Assembly (NCBI GenBank): GCA_031289935.1
Contig: JAITON010000037.1
Span: 1-10,154, forward strand
Direction: 5' to 3'
Source: Treponema sp.
GTDB lineage: Bacteria > Spirochaetota > Spirochaetia > Treponematales > Breznakiellaceae
DNA: 10,154 nt
Shown: one piece after another, positions 1 through 6,507 of the stretch
Position numbering within the stretch: position 1 is the first letter of the stretch
Layout: each line of letters starts with the position of its first letter
The notes under the pieces: generated by a model
Told to the model about the DNA's origin: nothing
Seen by the model: the letters and a program-made list of their open reading frames with translations, nothing else
Databases searched by the model: none
Made by a program: the position numbers and the translations under genes

Positions 1-219
1 CTTACCGGCGAAATCCTCAAGGTTATCCGGGATCTGGCGGCGGAAAACATGACCATGGTCATCGTAACCCACGAAATCCCCTTTGCCCGTGAAGTCGCCG
101 ACCGGGTCCTGTTCATGGATAGCGGCGCTTTTATCGAGGAAGGTCCGGCAGCGAAAGTGATAGACAACCCGGCAAAGGAACGGACCAGGGCGTTTCTGGC
201 ACGGCTGAAGCGGGAGTAA
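1..219 (+). CDS. Polar amino acid ABC transporter, ATP-binding subunit (3' end only)
   Basis: The 72 visible codons are the C-terminal end of an ABC ATPase; the start lies left of the window. The fragment begins just after the Walker B/D-loop region, reading LTGEILKVIRDLA. It contains the switch histidine in VIVTHE (about fragment residues 21-26), followed by FAREVADRVLFMDSG and IEEGP. The end, NPAKERTRAFLARL, is the tail usual in the GlnQ/HisP/ArtP group, which energises import of amino acids such as glutamine, histidine or arginine with an integral membrane permease and a substrate-binding protein. The family-level call is firm because the H-loop and tail are both typical. The substrate cannot be told from this fragment, and the partner genes are presumably to the left. 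It ends in TAA, with no clear hairpin terminator after it. Confidence 0.9.
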   Translation, partial: LTGEILKVIRDLAAENMTMVIVTHEIPFAREVADRVLFMDSGAFIEEGPAAKVIDNPAKERTRAFLARLKRE

Positions 220-243
220 GCAAATTCCGTAGTGAACGTGGGA

Positions 244-555
244 ATGGGAGAACGGGGAGCGGAAAGGGAAGGCGGGAACAAAAAGCTCAAAGGGGAATTC
301 GAGCGTTATCTGGATTAAAAAGGCAAGGCCTGATATGACATAAAGATACGGCATGATGTTGTCCTGAAGGCGCTTGAGACCGCCGGGTGGCTGGTGCTGA
401 TAAGCAGCCAGGCGACAAGAGCGGCGGGCGCTTGAATTATACCGGGCCAAAGACGTGGTGGAGAAAGGTTTTGCCGACTTAAAAACAGCATAGACCTGGG
501 GCCGCTACCGAGTCTCGGTAACGGGGACCGGGGCGACCGGGAGTGGCTGAGTTAG
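244..555 (+). pseudogene. Decayed C-terminal fragment of an IS4/IS1634-type transposase
   Basis: This stretch has no intact gene, but its conceptual plus-strand translation gives the end of a DDE transposase. The first frame reads KKLKGEFERYLD, stop, KGKA, stop, YDIKIRHDVVLKALETAGW and then LVLISSQ, ending at a stop at 433. A +1 shift near 428 gives ALELYRAKDVVEKGFADLK. One missing base near 484 then restores the first frame with NSIDLGPLPSLG, ending at TAG 553-555. YRAKDVVEKGF plus DLK is the conserved C-terminal block, with the catalytic-site Glu region, of IS1634-like members of the IS4 superfamily. Two in-frame stops (316-318, 331-333) and two frameshifts show it is dead. The N-terminal part and the terminal inverted repeats are not visible. 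It overlaps the last codon of the minus-strand gene to its right by a few bases. The left edge is approximate. Confidence 0.75.
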
Positions 556-2645
556 GAGCCGGCCCGGGCTTTCAGGGACTGCTGGAAGAGTTGGGCGGCA
601 TCGATTTTGGCGTCTACCCCCGTCAGGGGAGTTGTCCCCTCGTCGCGGACGCTGCGGAACAGGAAGTCCGTCCCCTCCCCGGTATAGGCCCAACTCCCGT
701 TGCTGTTCAGAAGATAATCTAGCGCCACGGTTATTGCCAGGGTATAATAGATCAGGGCGGCGTTGTTCCTGGGCCGGCCTTCCAGCAGGGCGTCCAGCCG
801 GGTGGAAAGCGGGTTGGGTATCTGGAAGCGGTAGGGCTCCCAGGGATTCTGGATGCCCTCACAATGGGCCTGCGCTGCGGCCCCGCCCTGCCGCTTCCCC
901 TGCTCAATCCCCGCAGCCACCGTGGTCAGGCGCAGGCGGAGCTGCCGGACATCGGGATAGAGGGCATGGACATCCTTCTTCCGAAAGGGCGCCGGGAAAG
1001 CGGGTTCAAACTGATAATAGGGGAAAAAGAACAGCTTCTTAATCCAGCGCAGGTCGCTTAAGAGCCGCCGGACATAGGGGGAGTTCCGGGTTTCCGGGGA
1101 ATTTTCCAGAATCCGACAGTATTCGGAAAGCCGGGAAAGGTATTCCTTTTCCAGCCCCGTTTCAATGTGATAATGCCAGTCGTTGATGATGGGCGCCAGC
1201 AGATTCTCCTGGGCTTCAAAGGACACGGAACGGAGCCCAAAAAAGAGCTCGTCCAGCGCCGTTACCAGCATCATCGCCTGAAAGAGGGGATCCCTGGGGG
1301 CGATCAGGGCATAGTTCCGGTCCAGATTAAAGATATCCAGAAAATAGGGGTAAAGATCGGGCCAGGTCTCGGGCCGGTCCCAGCCCGCCTGGGGGAAGAG
1401 GCTTTCCAGGACCACGAGGCTCCGGTTCAGGGCCCGCCGCTCCTGTTCCCCGGCAGCCTTCCGGGCCCGCTCTTCTTCCTCGGCCATAGCCTGGTCAAGC
1501 TCCGAAAACTCCGCTCCGGCGGCGGAATCTCCGGGCGGGGCTGTCCCCAGGGCGGTCCCCAGGGCGGCCCCCGGGGCGGTCGCCAGGGCTGCCACGGGTT
1601 TTGCCGCCGCCAGGATGGCCTCGGGCTGTATCTGATCGTCCCGGGACAGGCCCAGGAAGGCCATCAAACGGTTCCGCCGGGCCGTGAAAAACTCATGGCA
1701 GGGCAGCCAGCGATCCGAAAGGCGCTTGAGCAGCAGGGGATAGAGCTGAAACCGGATATCTTTGCGGACCAGGGCAAAGGCCGCCAGGGCCTTGCGGATC
1801 AGTTCCTGGTAGGATCCCCGGGGCTCGTTGGGATTGTCCGAACAGAGCGCACGGTAGAGCAGTTGGTAGGTCCCTTTAATGTGGGCGTCCTGGTCCAGTC
1901 TTTCCAGCACGATAAGGGGTTTGTAGACCGCCCGGAGCAGGTTGTCCAGATCGGTAAGCAGTACCTTCCGGGGGCGGGCCTGGAGACGGGCCATGTCGCT
2001 GTTTATCCGCTCTATATCCCAGCGGCGGATCGTGTCCAGTATCCGGAAGGCGAAGGGGGAAAGTCTTTTCAGCCCCTCGGAGCGCGCTAAATTGTTCCGG
2101 GGGAAGAGCGTCCGGGTGGCGGACACCAGCTCCTCAATCTGCCGGTAATATTCGCTCAGGCGGCGGGTCACAAAAGAGGGGCTCACATAATCGGGCCCCG
2201 GCCCGAAGAAGGAAAACGCCGAGCGGAGCGCCTGTAGACGGGTCTTTATCCCGAATTCCGGGTCTTGCGCGTAACGGTCCATTCTGACCCGTTCACGGTA
2301 GGACCCCTTGAGGGGCGCCGAAGGATTATCCTCGGGGCTTGGGGGCTTGCGGGGCTTCGTTGCCTCCGGGGCAATCTCCGCCGGATCCGGGGCCAGTTCT
2401 ATACGGTGGGCGGGCGGTTTCCAGGAACCGGCCCCCCGGGCCAGGGGAGCGTAGTGGCTCTGCCGGCGGCTCTGCCAGCGGCCCTTTTGCGGCTCCGGGT
2501 CCCCGGACCGTTCGACCCCCACCTCGCCCCCCAGGGACCGGACCATCCACTCAGCCTCTTCGGCGTCTACCGGCCCCAGACGCTGCCGGACCTTGCTCAG
2601 CTCGCCGGGAGCATATACCGCCTTTTCTTTGTTTGCTTCAGCCAT
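552..2645 (-). CDS. Spirochaete-type protein of unknown function, 697 residues
   Basis: I do not recognise the function. The protein has no signal peptide or membrane segment and is probably cytoplasmic. Residues 1-115 are rich in Pro, Arg and charged residues and look disordered. Residues 130-340 are alpha-helical with many Arg/Leu pairs (for example RRLSEYYRQIEELV). A low-complexity linker follows (about 343-378) with tetrapeptide repeats of the LGTA/PGAA kind, then a charged helix (380-405, EEEERARKAAGEQERR) that could be a coiled coil. Residues 410-690 are again helical. The ATG at 2645 lies 2 bp after the DUF2804 stop, so translation is probably coupled; only a weak AGGT precedes it. The tight pairing suggests that it works with the DUF2804 protein, but that is inference. 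The C-terminus abuts a transposase relic, yet the reading frame is intact and codon use matches its neighbours. Confidence 0.85.
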   Translation of the reverse strand: MAEANKEKAVYAPGELSKVRQRLGPVDAEEAEWMVRSLGGEVGVERSGDPEPQKGRWQSRRQSHYAPLARGAGSWKPPAHRIELAPDPAEIAPEATKPRKPPSPEDNPSAPLKGSYRERVRMDRYAQDPEFGIKTRLQALRSAFSFFGPGPDYVSPSFVTRRLSEYYRQIEELVSATRTLFPRNNLARSEGLKRLSPFAFRILDTIRRWDIERINSDMARLQARPRKVLLTDLDNLLRAVYKPLIVLERLDQDAHIKGTYQLLYRALCSDNPNEPRGSYQELIRKALAAFALVRKDIRFQLYPLLLKRLSDRWLPCHEFFTARRNRLMAFLGLSRDDQIQPEAILAAAKPVAALATAPGAALGTALGTAPPGDSAAGAEFSELDQAMAEEEERARKAAGEQERRALNRSLVVLESLFPQAGWDRPETWPDLYPYFLDIFNLDRNYALIAPRDPLFQAMMLVTALDELFFGLRSVSFEAQENLLAPIINDWHYHIETGLEKEYLSRLSEYCRILENSPETRNSPYVRRLLSDLRWIKKLFFFPYYQFEPAFPAPFRKKDVHALYPDVRQLRLRLTTVAAGIEQGKRQGGAAAQAHCEGIQNPWEPYRFQIPNPLSTRLDALLEGRPRNNAALIYYTLAITVALDYLLNSNGSWAYTGEGTDFLFRSVRDEGTTPLTGVDAKIDAAQLFQQSLKARAGS
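1540..1587. repeat. Four tandem 12-bp in-frame repeats
   Basis: Four consecutive 12-bp units lie inside the 697-residue gene: GCTGTCCCCAGG, GCGGTCCCCAGG, GCGGCCCCCGGG and GCGGTCGCCAGG (plus strand). On the coding strand they give the tetrapeptide series LATA, PGAA, LGTA, LGTA in the linker between the two helical halves. As 12 is a multiple of three, gain or loss of a unit changes linker length without breaking the frame. Confidence 0.85.
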
Positions 2646-2647
2646 AC

Positions 2648-3703
2648 CTATACCCGTAAATAGAACAATTCCCCGAGCCCCCAGAGGTTACGAATAGGAA
2701 TCGGTTCTCCCTTTGCATTTATCAACATGCCGTTAAAATAGCCCAGGGCTGATTGATAGTCCGCCCGGGCCAGGAGCAGATTGAGGCTGTCCCGGACATA
2801 TTCCTGGGGCTTAAAGCTGAGGTCCACCATGCCCTCCAGGTCCTGAATGACCCATTCCGATTCCAGCCCCTCCGGCTGGGTGATCCGTACCGGCGGCAGG
2901 GGAGTCAGGCTGCCGTCCACCCAGAGGGCGTTCTCGTTGTTCCTGCGGTTCTCCCTGGTCTGATTTTCCGCCAGACTAAAGCCGATGCGCCGGTTCTCCC
3001 CGTCAATACCCGCCGCGTTGACCCAGGAGCCCCGGGTCCGATAGGGAAAAAAGCCCTTGTAATCACAGAAGAGCCCGGCGGTCTTGCGGGGGTCCAGAGA
3101 ACCGCAATCTCCCCGGTACACAATATCCCCCCGGACCTCCGCAACGGCCTTGTAGGCGTACATGGACCGCCGCCCGGAAAAGAGCAAGCTCACCACCAGG
3201 GGAGTTACCGCTTCCCGGGGCAGGATGTACCTGAGCTGGGCCGTAAAAGGCGGACGCTGGCCCCGGCGGCCTGCCTCAATATTCAGGTCCACGAGGATAG
3301 TTCTGGCATCCAGCCAGTCGTGGATTCGAAAGGAAAACCCCCCGGACTGGTCATCAATATATGCGTTAGAAAGGCTCAGCGGCAGGTGAAAGCGGTTGGG
3401 AGCCACGAGCCGCCGGAGCTTCATGCGTTCCCCGGTCTGTTTATCGTAGAAGAGCACCTGAATCGCCCCCAGGAACTTTACGTTGAGCAGGATGGCGTGG
3501 AGAAAGAACCGGTCGTCCTGCACCGAAAAGGACTGCCATTCCCGGATACGGTTATTCACCAGCCAGCGGGGCAGGGCCAGGCCGTAGGGCCGGTGAATAT
3601 CCATGAGGTTGACTTCCTTAAAGGCCTCGGTCCAGGTCCCCTGGAGGGGGCTTCCCGCCTCGATGGGCGACGGCCGGGGCGCTTGGATTTCCCGTGTATA
3701 CAT
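2648..3703 (-). CDS. DUF2804 domain protein, 351 residues
   Basis: The whole length fits the DUF2804 family, whose biochemical role is not established. Typical blocks are the N-terminal EIQAPRPSP with GSPLQGTW, then RIREWQSFSV with DDRFFLHAI (about 53-71), SFRIHDWLDAR in the middle, and the C-terminal half with YKGFFPYRTRGSWVNAAG, RRIGFSLAENQT and ALWVDGSLTPLP. It ends in LSFKPQEYVR, ALGYFNGML and IPIRNLWGLGE. No signal peptide or lipobox is seen. The ATG at 3703 is the first possible start after an in-frame TAA and keeps the conserved N-terminal motif. Its purine run AAAGGG is unusually close to the ATG. Met33 has a better-spaced AAGGA, but using it would remove the family N-terminus. The gene starts 216 bp after the U32 gene and runs into the 697-residue gene with a 2-bp gap. 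Confidence 0.85.
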   Translation of the reverse strand: MYTREIQAPRPSPIEAGSPLQGTWTEAFKEVNLMDIHRPYGLALPRWLVNNRIREWQSFSVQDDRFFLHAILLNVKFLGAIQVLFYDKQTGERMKLRRLVAPNRFHLPLSLSNAYIDDQSGGFSFRIHDWLDARTILVDLNIEAGRRGQRPPFTAQLRYILPREAVTPLVVSLLFSGRRSMYAYKAVAEVRGDIVYRGDCGSLDPRKTAGLFCDYKGFFPYRTRGSWVNAAGIDGENRRIGFSLAENQTRENRRNNENALWVDGSLTPLPPVRITQPEGLESEWVIQDLEGMVDLSFKPQEYVRDSLNLLLARADYQSALGYFNGMLINAKGEPIPIRNLWGLGELFYLRV

Positions 3704-3758
3704 ACCCTTTACTTATCGGAAGAATAGGACGGTAAAAACACTACAAGCTGAAAGGTCC

Positions 3759-3778
3759 GGCGCCAGGACCCTGGCGCC
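3759..3778. repeat. Strong GC-rich hairpin at the edge of the repeat array
   Basis: GGCGCCAG (3759-3766) and CTGGCGCC (3771-3778) form a perfect 8-bp stem with a GACC loop. The element is framed by CTGAA (3748-3752) and TTCAG (3779-3783), the same arms used in the neighbouring 23-bp repeats, so it looks like an enlarged member of that array. In transcripts from the minus strand it lies between the U32 and DUF2804 genes. It could slow or partly stop transcription, but no T-run follows directly (the nearest TTTTT is about 20 nt on), so I do not call it a terminator. Confidence 0.8.
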
Positions 3779-3911
3779 TTCAGCCGGTCTGAAAGCGTGA
3801 TTTCAGCCACCCTGAAAGCATGGTTTCAGCCACCCTGAAAGCATAGTTTCAGCCGGTCTGAAAGCAAGGTTTCAGCCGGTCTGAAAGCAAGGCTTCAGCC
3901 GGTCTGAAAGC
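3778..3911. repeat. Tandem array of six 23-bp palindromic repeats
   Basis: Six head-to-tail units start at 3778, 3801, 3824, 3847, 3870 and 3893; the last is cut at 19 bp. Each unit has TTTCAG (CTTCAG in units 1 and 6), a 5-nt loop, CTGAAAGC, and a 4-nt tail. The loop is CCGGT in units 1, 4, 5 and 6 and CCACC in units 2 and 3. Tails are GTGA, ATGG, ATAG, AAGG and AAGG. The arms TTTCAG/CTGAAA are complementary, so each unit can fold as a small hairpin on either strand. The array fills most of the gap between U32 and DUF2804 and ends 8 bp from the U32 stop codon. No spacers separate the units and 23 is not a multiple of three, so it is neither a CRISPR nor a coding repeat. Confidence 0.95.
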
Positions 3912-3919
3912 CTACTTTG

Positions 3920-6091
3920 CTACCGGCGTTCTCCCCCCTGAGGACCCCCCTCCGCCTCGTGATAGAATCCGTCCTTCCAATTGAAGCGGCTCGTATCCGG
4001 CAGGGGCTGGGCCTCTGGCCGGGCCCCTGGCCGGGCCCCCGTCTTGAGGGCCTCCACGATGTCCCGGTAGTCCTGCTTTTTGAGGGCTGGGCCGGAAAAG
4101 TCCAGAATAAAGCGGCGGAACCCCGCCCGTTCCAGGAAGGGAGCCTTGTCGATGATGGAGAAGGGCCGTTCAGGCAGCACCCGGCTGCCGTCTTCCCCGG
4201 TAATCAGGCGGAAGCGCCCCTCCCGGCCGTCCCGGAAAAAGGTAAAACTATAGGCCTCCTTAAGATTACTGCGGATGCGGAAGAGCGGAGGCCAGGCAAA
4301 GAGGGGCACAAAACAAGCGCGCCGCCGCTCCAGGGGAACCGTCCGTTCCAGGTTCTGCCGGTTGTTTTCCAGGGGACTGACGGTGTAGTCCAGGCCCTGG
4401 GAGGCGATAAACTCCCAGGACCACCGGTTAAAGGTATAGAGCCAGGGGCCGGCAATCAAGGCCGCCTCCCCAGGTTTAAACAGGGAAATCTGCCCTGGAT
4501 TATTCACGATAAACTGCCTATAGCCCCGTTCCAGGAGCGCCGGGAGTTCCCTTTCCAGGGCTTTTGCGGAATCTTCGGGGAACCAGGGGTCCAGGGCCAG
4601 GATCATTTCCCCTGGACCAAAGGGGAGCCCCTTGTCGAGGAGCCGGGGGCCGGTCTTCGAAGTATATCCCAGGATAGCCTTGGCGGGCCGTATTGACTGG
4701 AGGATATAGAGATCTTCTATCCGGGAGACCGCCGCATAAAAACCCGGCGGGAAGGCCTCTCCCCGGCGGCTCCCCCGGCCCGGTACCGGGGCAGCTTTCC
4801 CGGCCCCCGGGCCAGGAGCCAGGCCTGGGGCCCGCTCCCTGCCGGGAACCCGGCGAAAGGCCCCAAGCTCCCGGGGGATTACCGGGGGATAGCGGCGGGA
4901 CATAGCCTTGGTCTGGATCAGGTAGACCGGATCCCCGGCCTCAAACCCCGGCGGGGCGGGTATCCAAAGGCCGGCCCGGTCCGGTTCCAGAGACTTAATT
5001 TTGAGGGATCTGCGGTCCGAATCATCGGCCCGGTGGAAACGGACCGTGTCGCCCACCGCAGGGACCGTGTCCCCGGCGCCGATGAGGGCGAGCCTCCCCC
5101 CGGCTTCGCCGGAGCGGGTCTTCTGGACGCTCCCTAGGGGAATTCCGGTACCGCCGGCCTGTTCCGGGTCGAGCCAATCATGGATAGCGGGGCCATCCAC
5201 GCCGGCCTGCCCGTCGAAGAGAAAGCGGGTCTTCTTGCGGGCAAAGTCCCGGTGGAGGATCGCCTGAGCTTCCCGAATTGCCCCTTCCCGGTCCCCGTCC
5301 AGGCTGTCGATAACCCGGCGGTAGGCGGCAACCACGGCCCCCACGTATTCGGCGCTCTTCATCCGGCCCTCAATCTTGAAGGCGTTTATCCCCAGGTCCG
5401 CCAGGACTGGAACCGCCTCCAGAAGCTGTAAATCCGAGGGACTAAAGTAGTAGCCCCCGGGACCTTCGGCATCCTGGCCTTCTCGGGGATAGTAGAGCCG
5501 GCGGCAGGCCTGGGTACACATGCCCCGGTTGGCGGATTTCCCACCCAAAAAGCTCGAAAAGAGACAGAGCCCCGAGGCGCTCATGCAGAGGGCCCCGTGG
5601 ACAAAGATTTCCATCTCCATATTGGTCCTGGAGCGGATCTCCCGGAGTTCCTCCAGAGAAAGTTCCCGGGCCAGCACTACCCGGCTTAACCCCTGTTTGG
5701 ACAGAAAATTGGCCCCCCGGCTCGACGCGATGTTCATCTGGGTCGATGCGTGTATTTTGAGACTTGGGAAACAGTCCCGGGCCATCTTCAACACCCCGAA
5801 ATCCTGGACGATAAGCCCGTCGGGGCCCAGGGCGGCCAGGTATTTGAGGAGCTGATAGATCCGGTCAGCCTCCCGGTCCTCAAAGACCGTGTTGACGGTT
5901 ACATAGAGCTTACGGCCCATACGGTGGATGCTGCGGAGGGCCCCCTCTGCCTGAGCATAGGTAAAATTAGCGCTCCGCATCCGGGCGTTAAAGCTTTTAA
6001 GGCCCAGATAGACCGCATCGGCTCCCTCAGCAATAGCTGCGTCAAGGGCTTCCGGGGAACCGGCGGGGGCGAGTAATTCAGGGCTGTGCAC
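3920..6091 (-). CDS. U32 peptidase-family protein (RlhA/TrhP-like RNA hydroxylation type), 723 residues
   Basis: It begins with the usual U32 opening (PELLAPAGSPEAL, then GADAVYLG). It has HASTQMN at 114-120 and the family signature EIFVHGALCMSASGLCLFS at 161-179. Cys169, Cys176, Cys192 and Cys196 match the cluster expected to hold an iron-sulphur centre, and FKIEGRMKS at 238-246 is also typical. Characterised relatives (E. coli RlhA and TrhP) hydroxylate a 23S rRNA cytidine or tRNA uridines using prephenate; others are called collagenase-like peptidases. The length and the extra beta domain (about 300-395) favour the RlhA-like side, but the substrate is not settled. A Pro/Gly/Ala/Arg-rich stretch at 414-445 and GARPGARP near 685 look like linker expansions. 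The start is GTG at 6091, 14 bp after the trx stop and without a visible ribosome site, so translation probably depends on coupling with trx. Confidence 0.88.
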   Translation of the reverse strand: MHSPELLAPAGSPEALDAAIAEGADAVYLGLKSFNARMRSANFTYAQAEGALRSIHRMGRKLYVTVNTVFEDREADRIYQLLKYLAALGPDGLIVQDFGVLKMARDCFPSLKIHASTQMNIASSRGANFLSKQGLSRVVLARELSLEELREIRSRTNMEMEIFVHGALCMSASGLCLFSSFLGGKSANRGMCTQACRRLYYPREGQDAEGPGGYYFSPSDLQLLEAVPVLADLGINAFKIEGRMKSAEYVGAVVAAYRRVIDSLDGDREGAIREAQAILHRDFARKKTRFLFDGQAGVDGPAIHDWLDPEQAGGTGIPLGSVQKTRSGEAGGRLALIGAGDTVPAVGDTVRFHRADDSDRRSLKIKSLEPDRAGLWIPAPPGFEAGDPVYLIQTKAMSRRYPPVIPRELGAFRRVPGRERAPGLAPGPGAGKAAPVPGRGSRRGEAFPPGFYAAVSRIEDLYILQSIRPAKAILGYTSKTGPRLLDKGLPFGPGEMILALDPWFPEDSAKALERELPALLERGYRQFIVNNPGQISLFKPGEAALIAGPWLYTFNRWSWEFIASQGLDYTVSPLENNRQNLERTVPLERRRACFVPLFAWPPLFRIRSNLKEAYSFTFFRDGREGRFRLITGEDGSRVLPERPFSIIDKAPFLERAGFRRFILDFSGPALKKQDYRDIVEALKTGARPGARPEAQPLPDTSRFNWKDGFYHEAEGGPQGGERR
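4015..4038. repeat. Perfect 2 x 12-bp in-frame duplication
   Basis: CTGGCCGGGCCC occurs twice in a row (4015-4026, 4027-4038) within the 3' part of the U32 gene, encoding the doubled tetrapeptide in GARPGARP. It has the same unit length as the repeats in the 697-residue gene, although the sequence differs. Confidence 0.85.
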
Positions 6092-6105
6092 TGGAAACGG
6101 CCCGG

Positions 6106-6432
6106 CTAGGCGATAAGGTCGCGGAAGAGCGCTTCGATCTGTGCCTTGGGGAGGGCCCCTACCTGGCGGTTGACGATCTTACCACCCTGATAGACCACTA
6201 CCGTGGGAATGGACACCACATCGTGCTGGTTTGCCAGGCCGCTCTCCTCGTCCACATTGACCTTGCAGAGCTTGATCTTGTCCTGGTACTCCCCGGCAAT
6301 CTGGTCCAGGACCGGGGCCAGCATCTTGCAGGGCCGGCACCATTCGGCCCAGAAATCGACCAAAACCGGGATACCGGACTCCAGAACCTCGCTCTGGAAA
6401 TTGCCGCTGGTCAGCGTTACAGCTTCACTCAT
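6106..6432 (-). CDS. trxA: Thioredoxin with WCRPC active site
   Basis: At 108 residues it is standard thioredoxin length and covers the whole fold. It has the buried Asp26 in VDFWAEW, the redox pair Cys32 and Cys35 in WCRPC, cis-proline 76 in SIPT, and the C-terminal GALPKAQIEALF helix. It reduces protein disulphides in the cytoplasm and would be recharged by thioredoxin reductase, which is not in this window. The residue between the cysteines is Arg33 instead of the common Gly; this position tunes redox potential and partner choice. An additional Cys56 is present. I chose ATG 6432 over the TTG directly before it because GGAGGGG (6439-6445) is spaced 6 nt from the ATG. It has its own promoter at 6467-6495 and is followed after 14 bp by the U32 gene, which it may help to express. 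Confidence 0.96.
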   Translation of the reverse strand: MSEAVTLTSGNFQSEVLESGIPVLVDFWAEWCRPCKMLAPVLDQIAGEYQDKIKLCKVNVDEESGLANQHDVVSIPTVVVYQGGKIVNRQVGALPKAQIEALFRDLIA

Positions 6433-6466
6433 CAAATTCCCCTCCGTTGAAGTTTGTGATTAGACT

Positions 6467-6495
6467 ACTATACTCCGGAAACGGAGGGAATACAA
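6467..6495 (-). promoter_or_regulatory. Sigma70-type promoter for thioredoxin and the U32 gene
   Basis: On the minus strand the -35 is TTGTAT (6490-6495) and the -10 is TATAGT (6467-6472), with a 17-bp spacer, 4/6 and 5/6 matches to consensus. Transcription would start near 6460, about 28 nt before the thioredoxin ATG. Within the spacer lies a perfect inverted repeat, CTCCG-TTTC-CGGAG (6473-6486), which could be an operator or chance. Confidence 0.75.
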
Positions 6496-6507
6496 GGGGG
6501 CTGGATC

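Noticed and set aside
1167..2090. Long plus-strand open frame of 307 codons
   Set aside because: It is antisense to the 697-residue gene, rich in Gly/Gln/Pro as expected of a GC-rich shadow frame, and has no family match.
2753..3727. Plus-strand open frame of 324 codons
   Set aside because: It is the shadow of the DUF2804 gene, which has clear family motifs on the other strand.
3748..3783. Rho-independent terminator of the U32 gene
   Set aside because: The stem is strong, but the T-run on the minus strand comes about 20 nt after the hairpin rather than directly after it.
3778..3911. CRISPR array
   Set aside because: The 23-bp units abut with no unique spacers, and there are no cas genes nearby.
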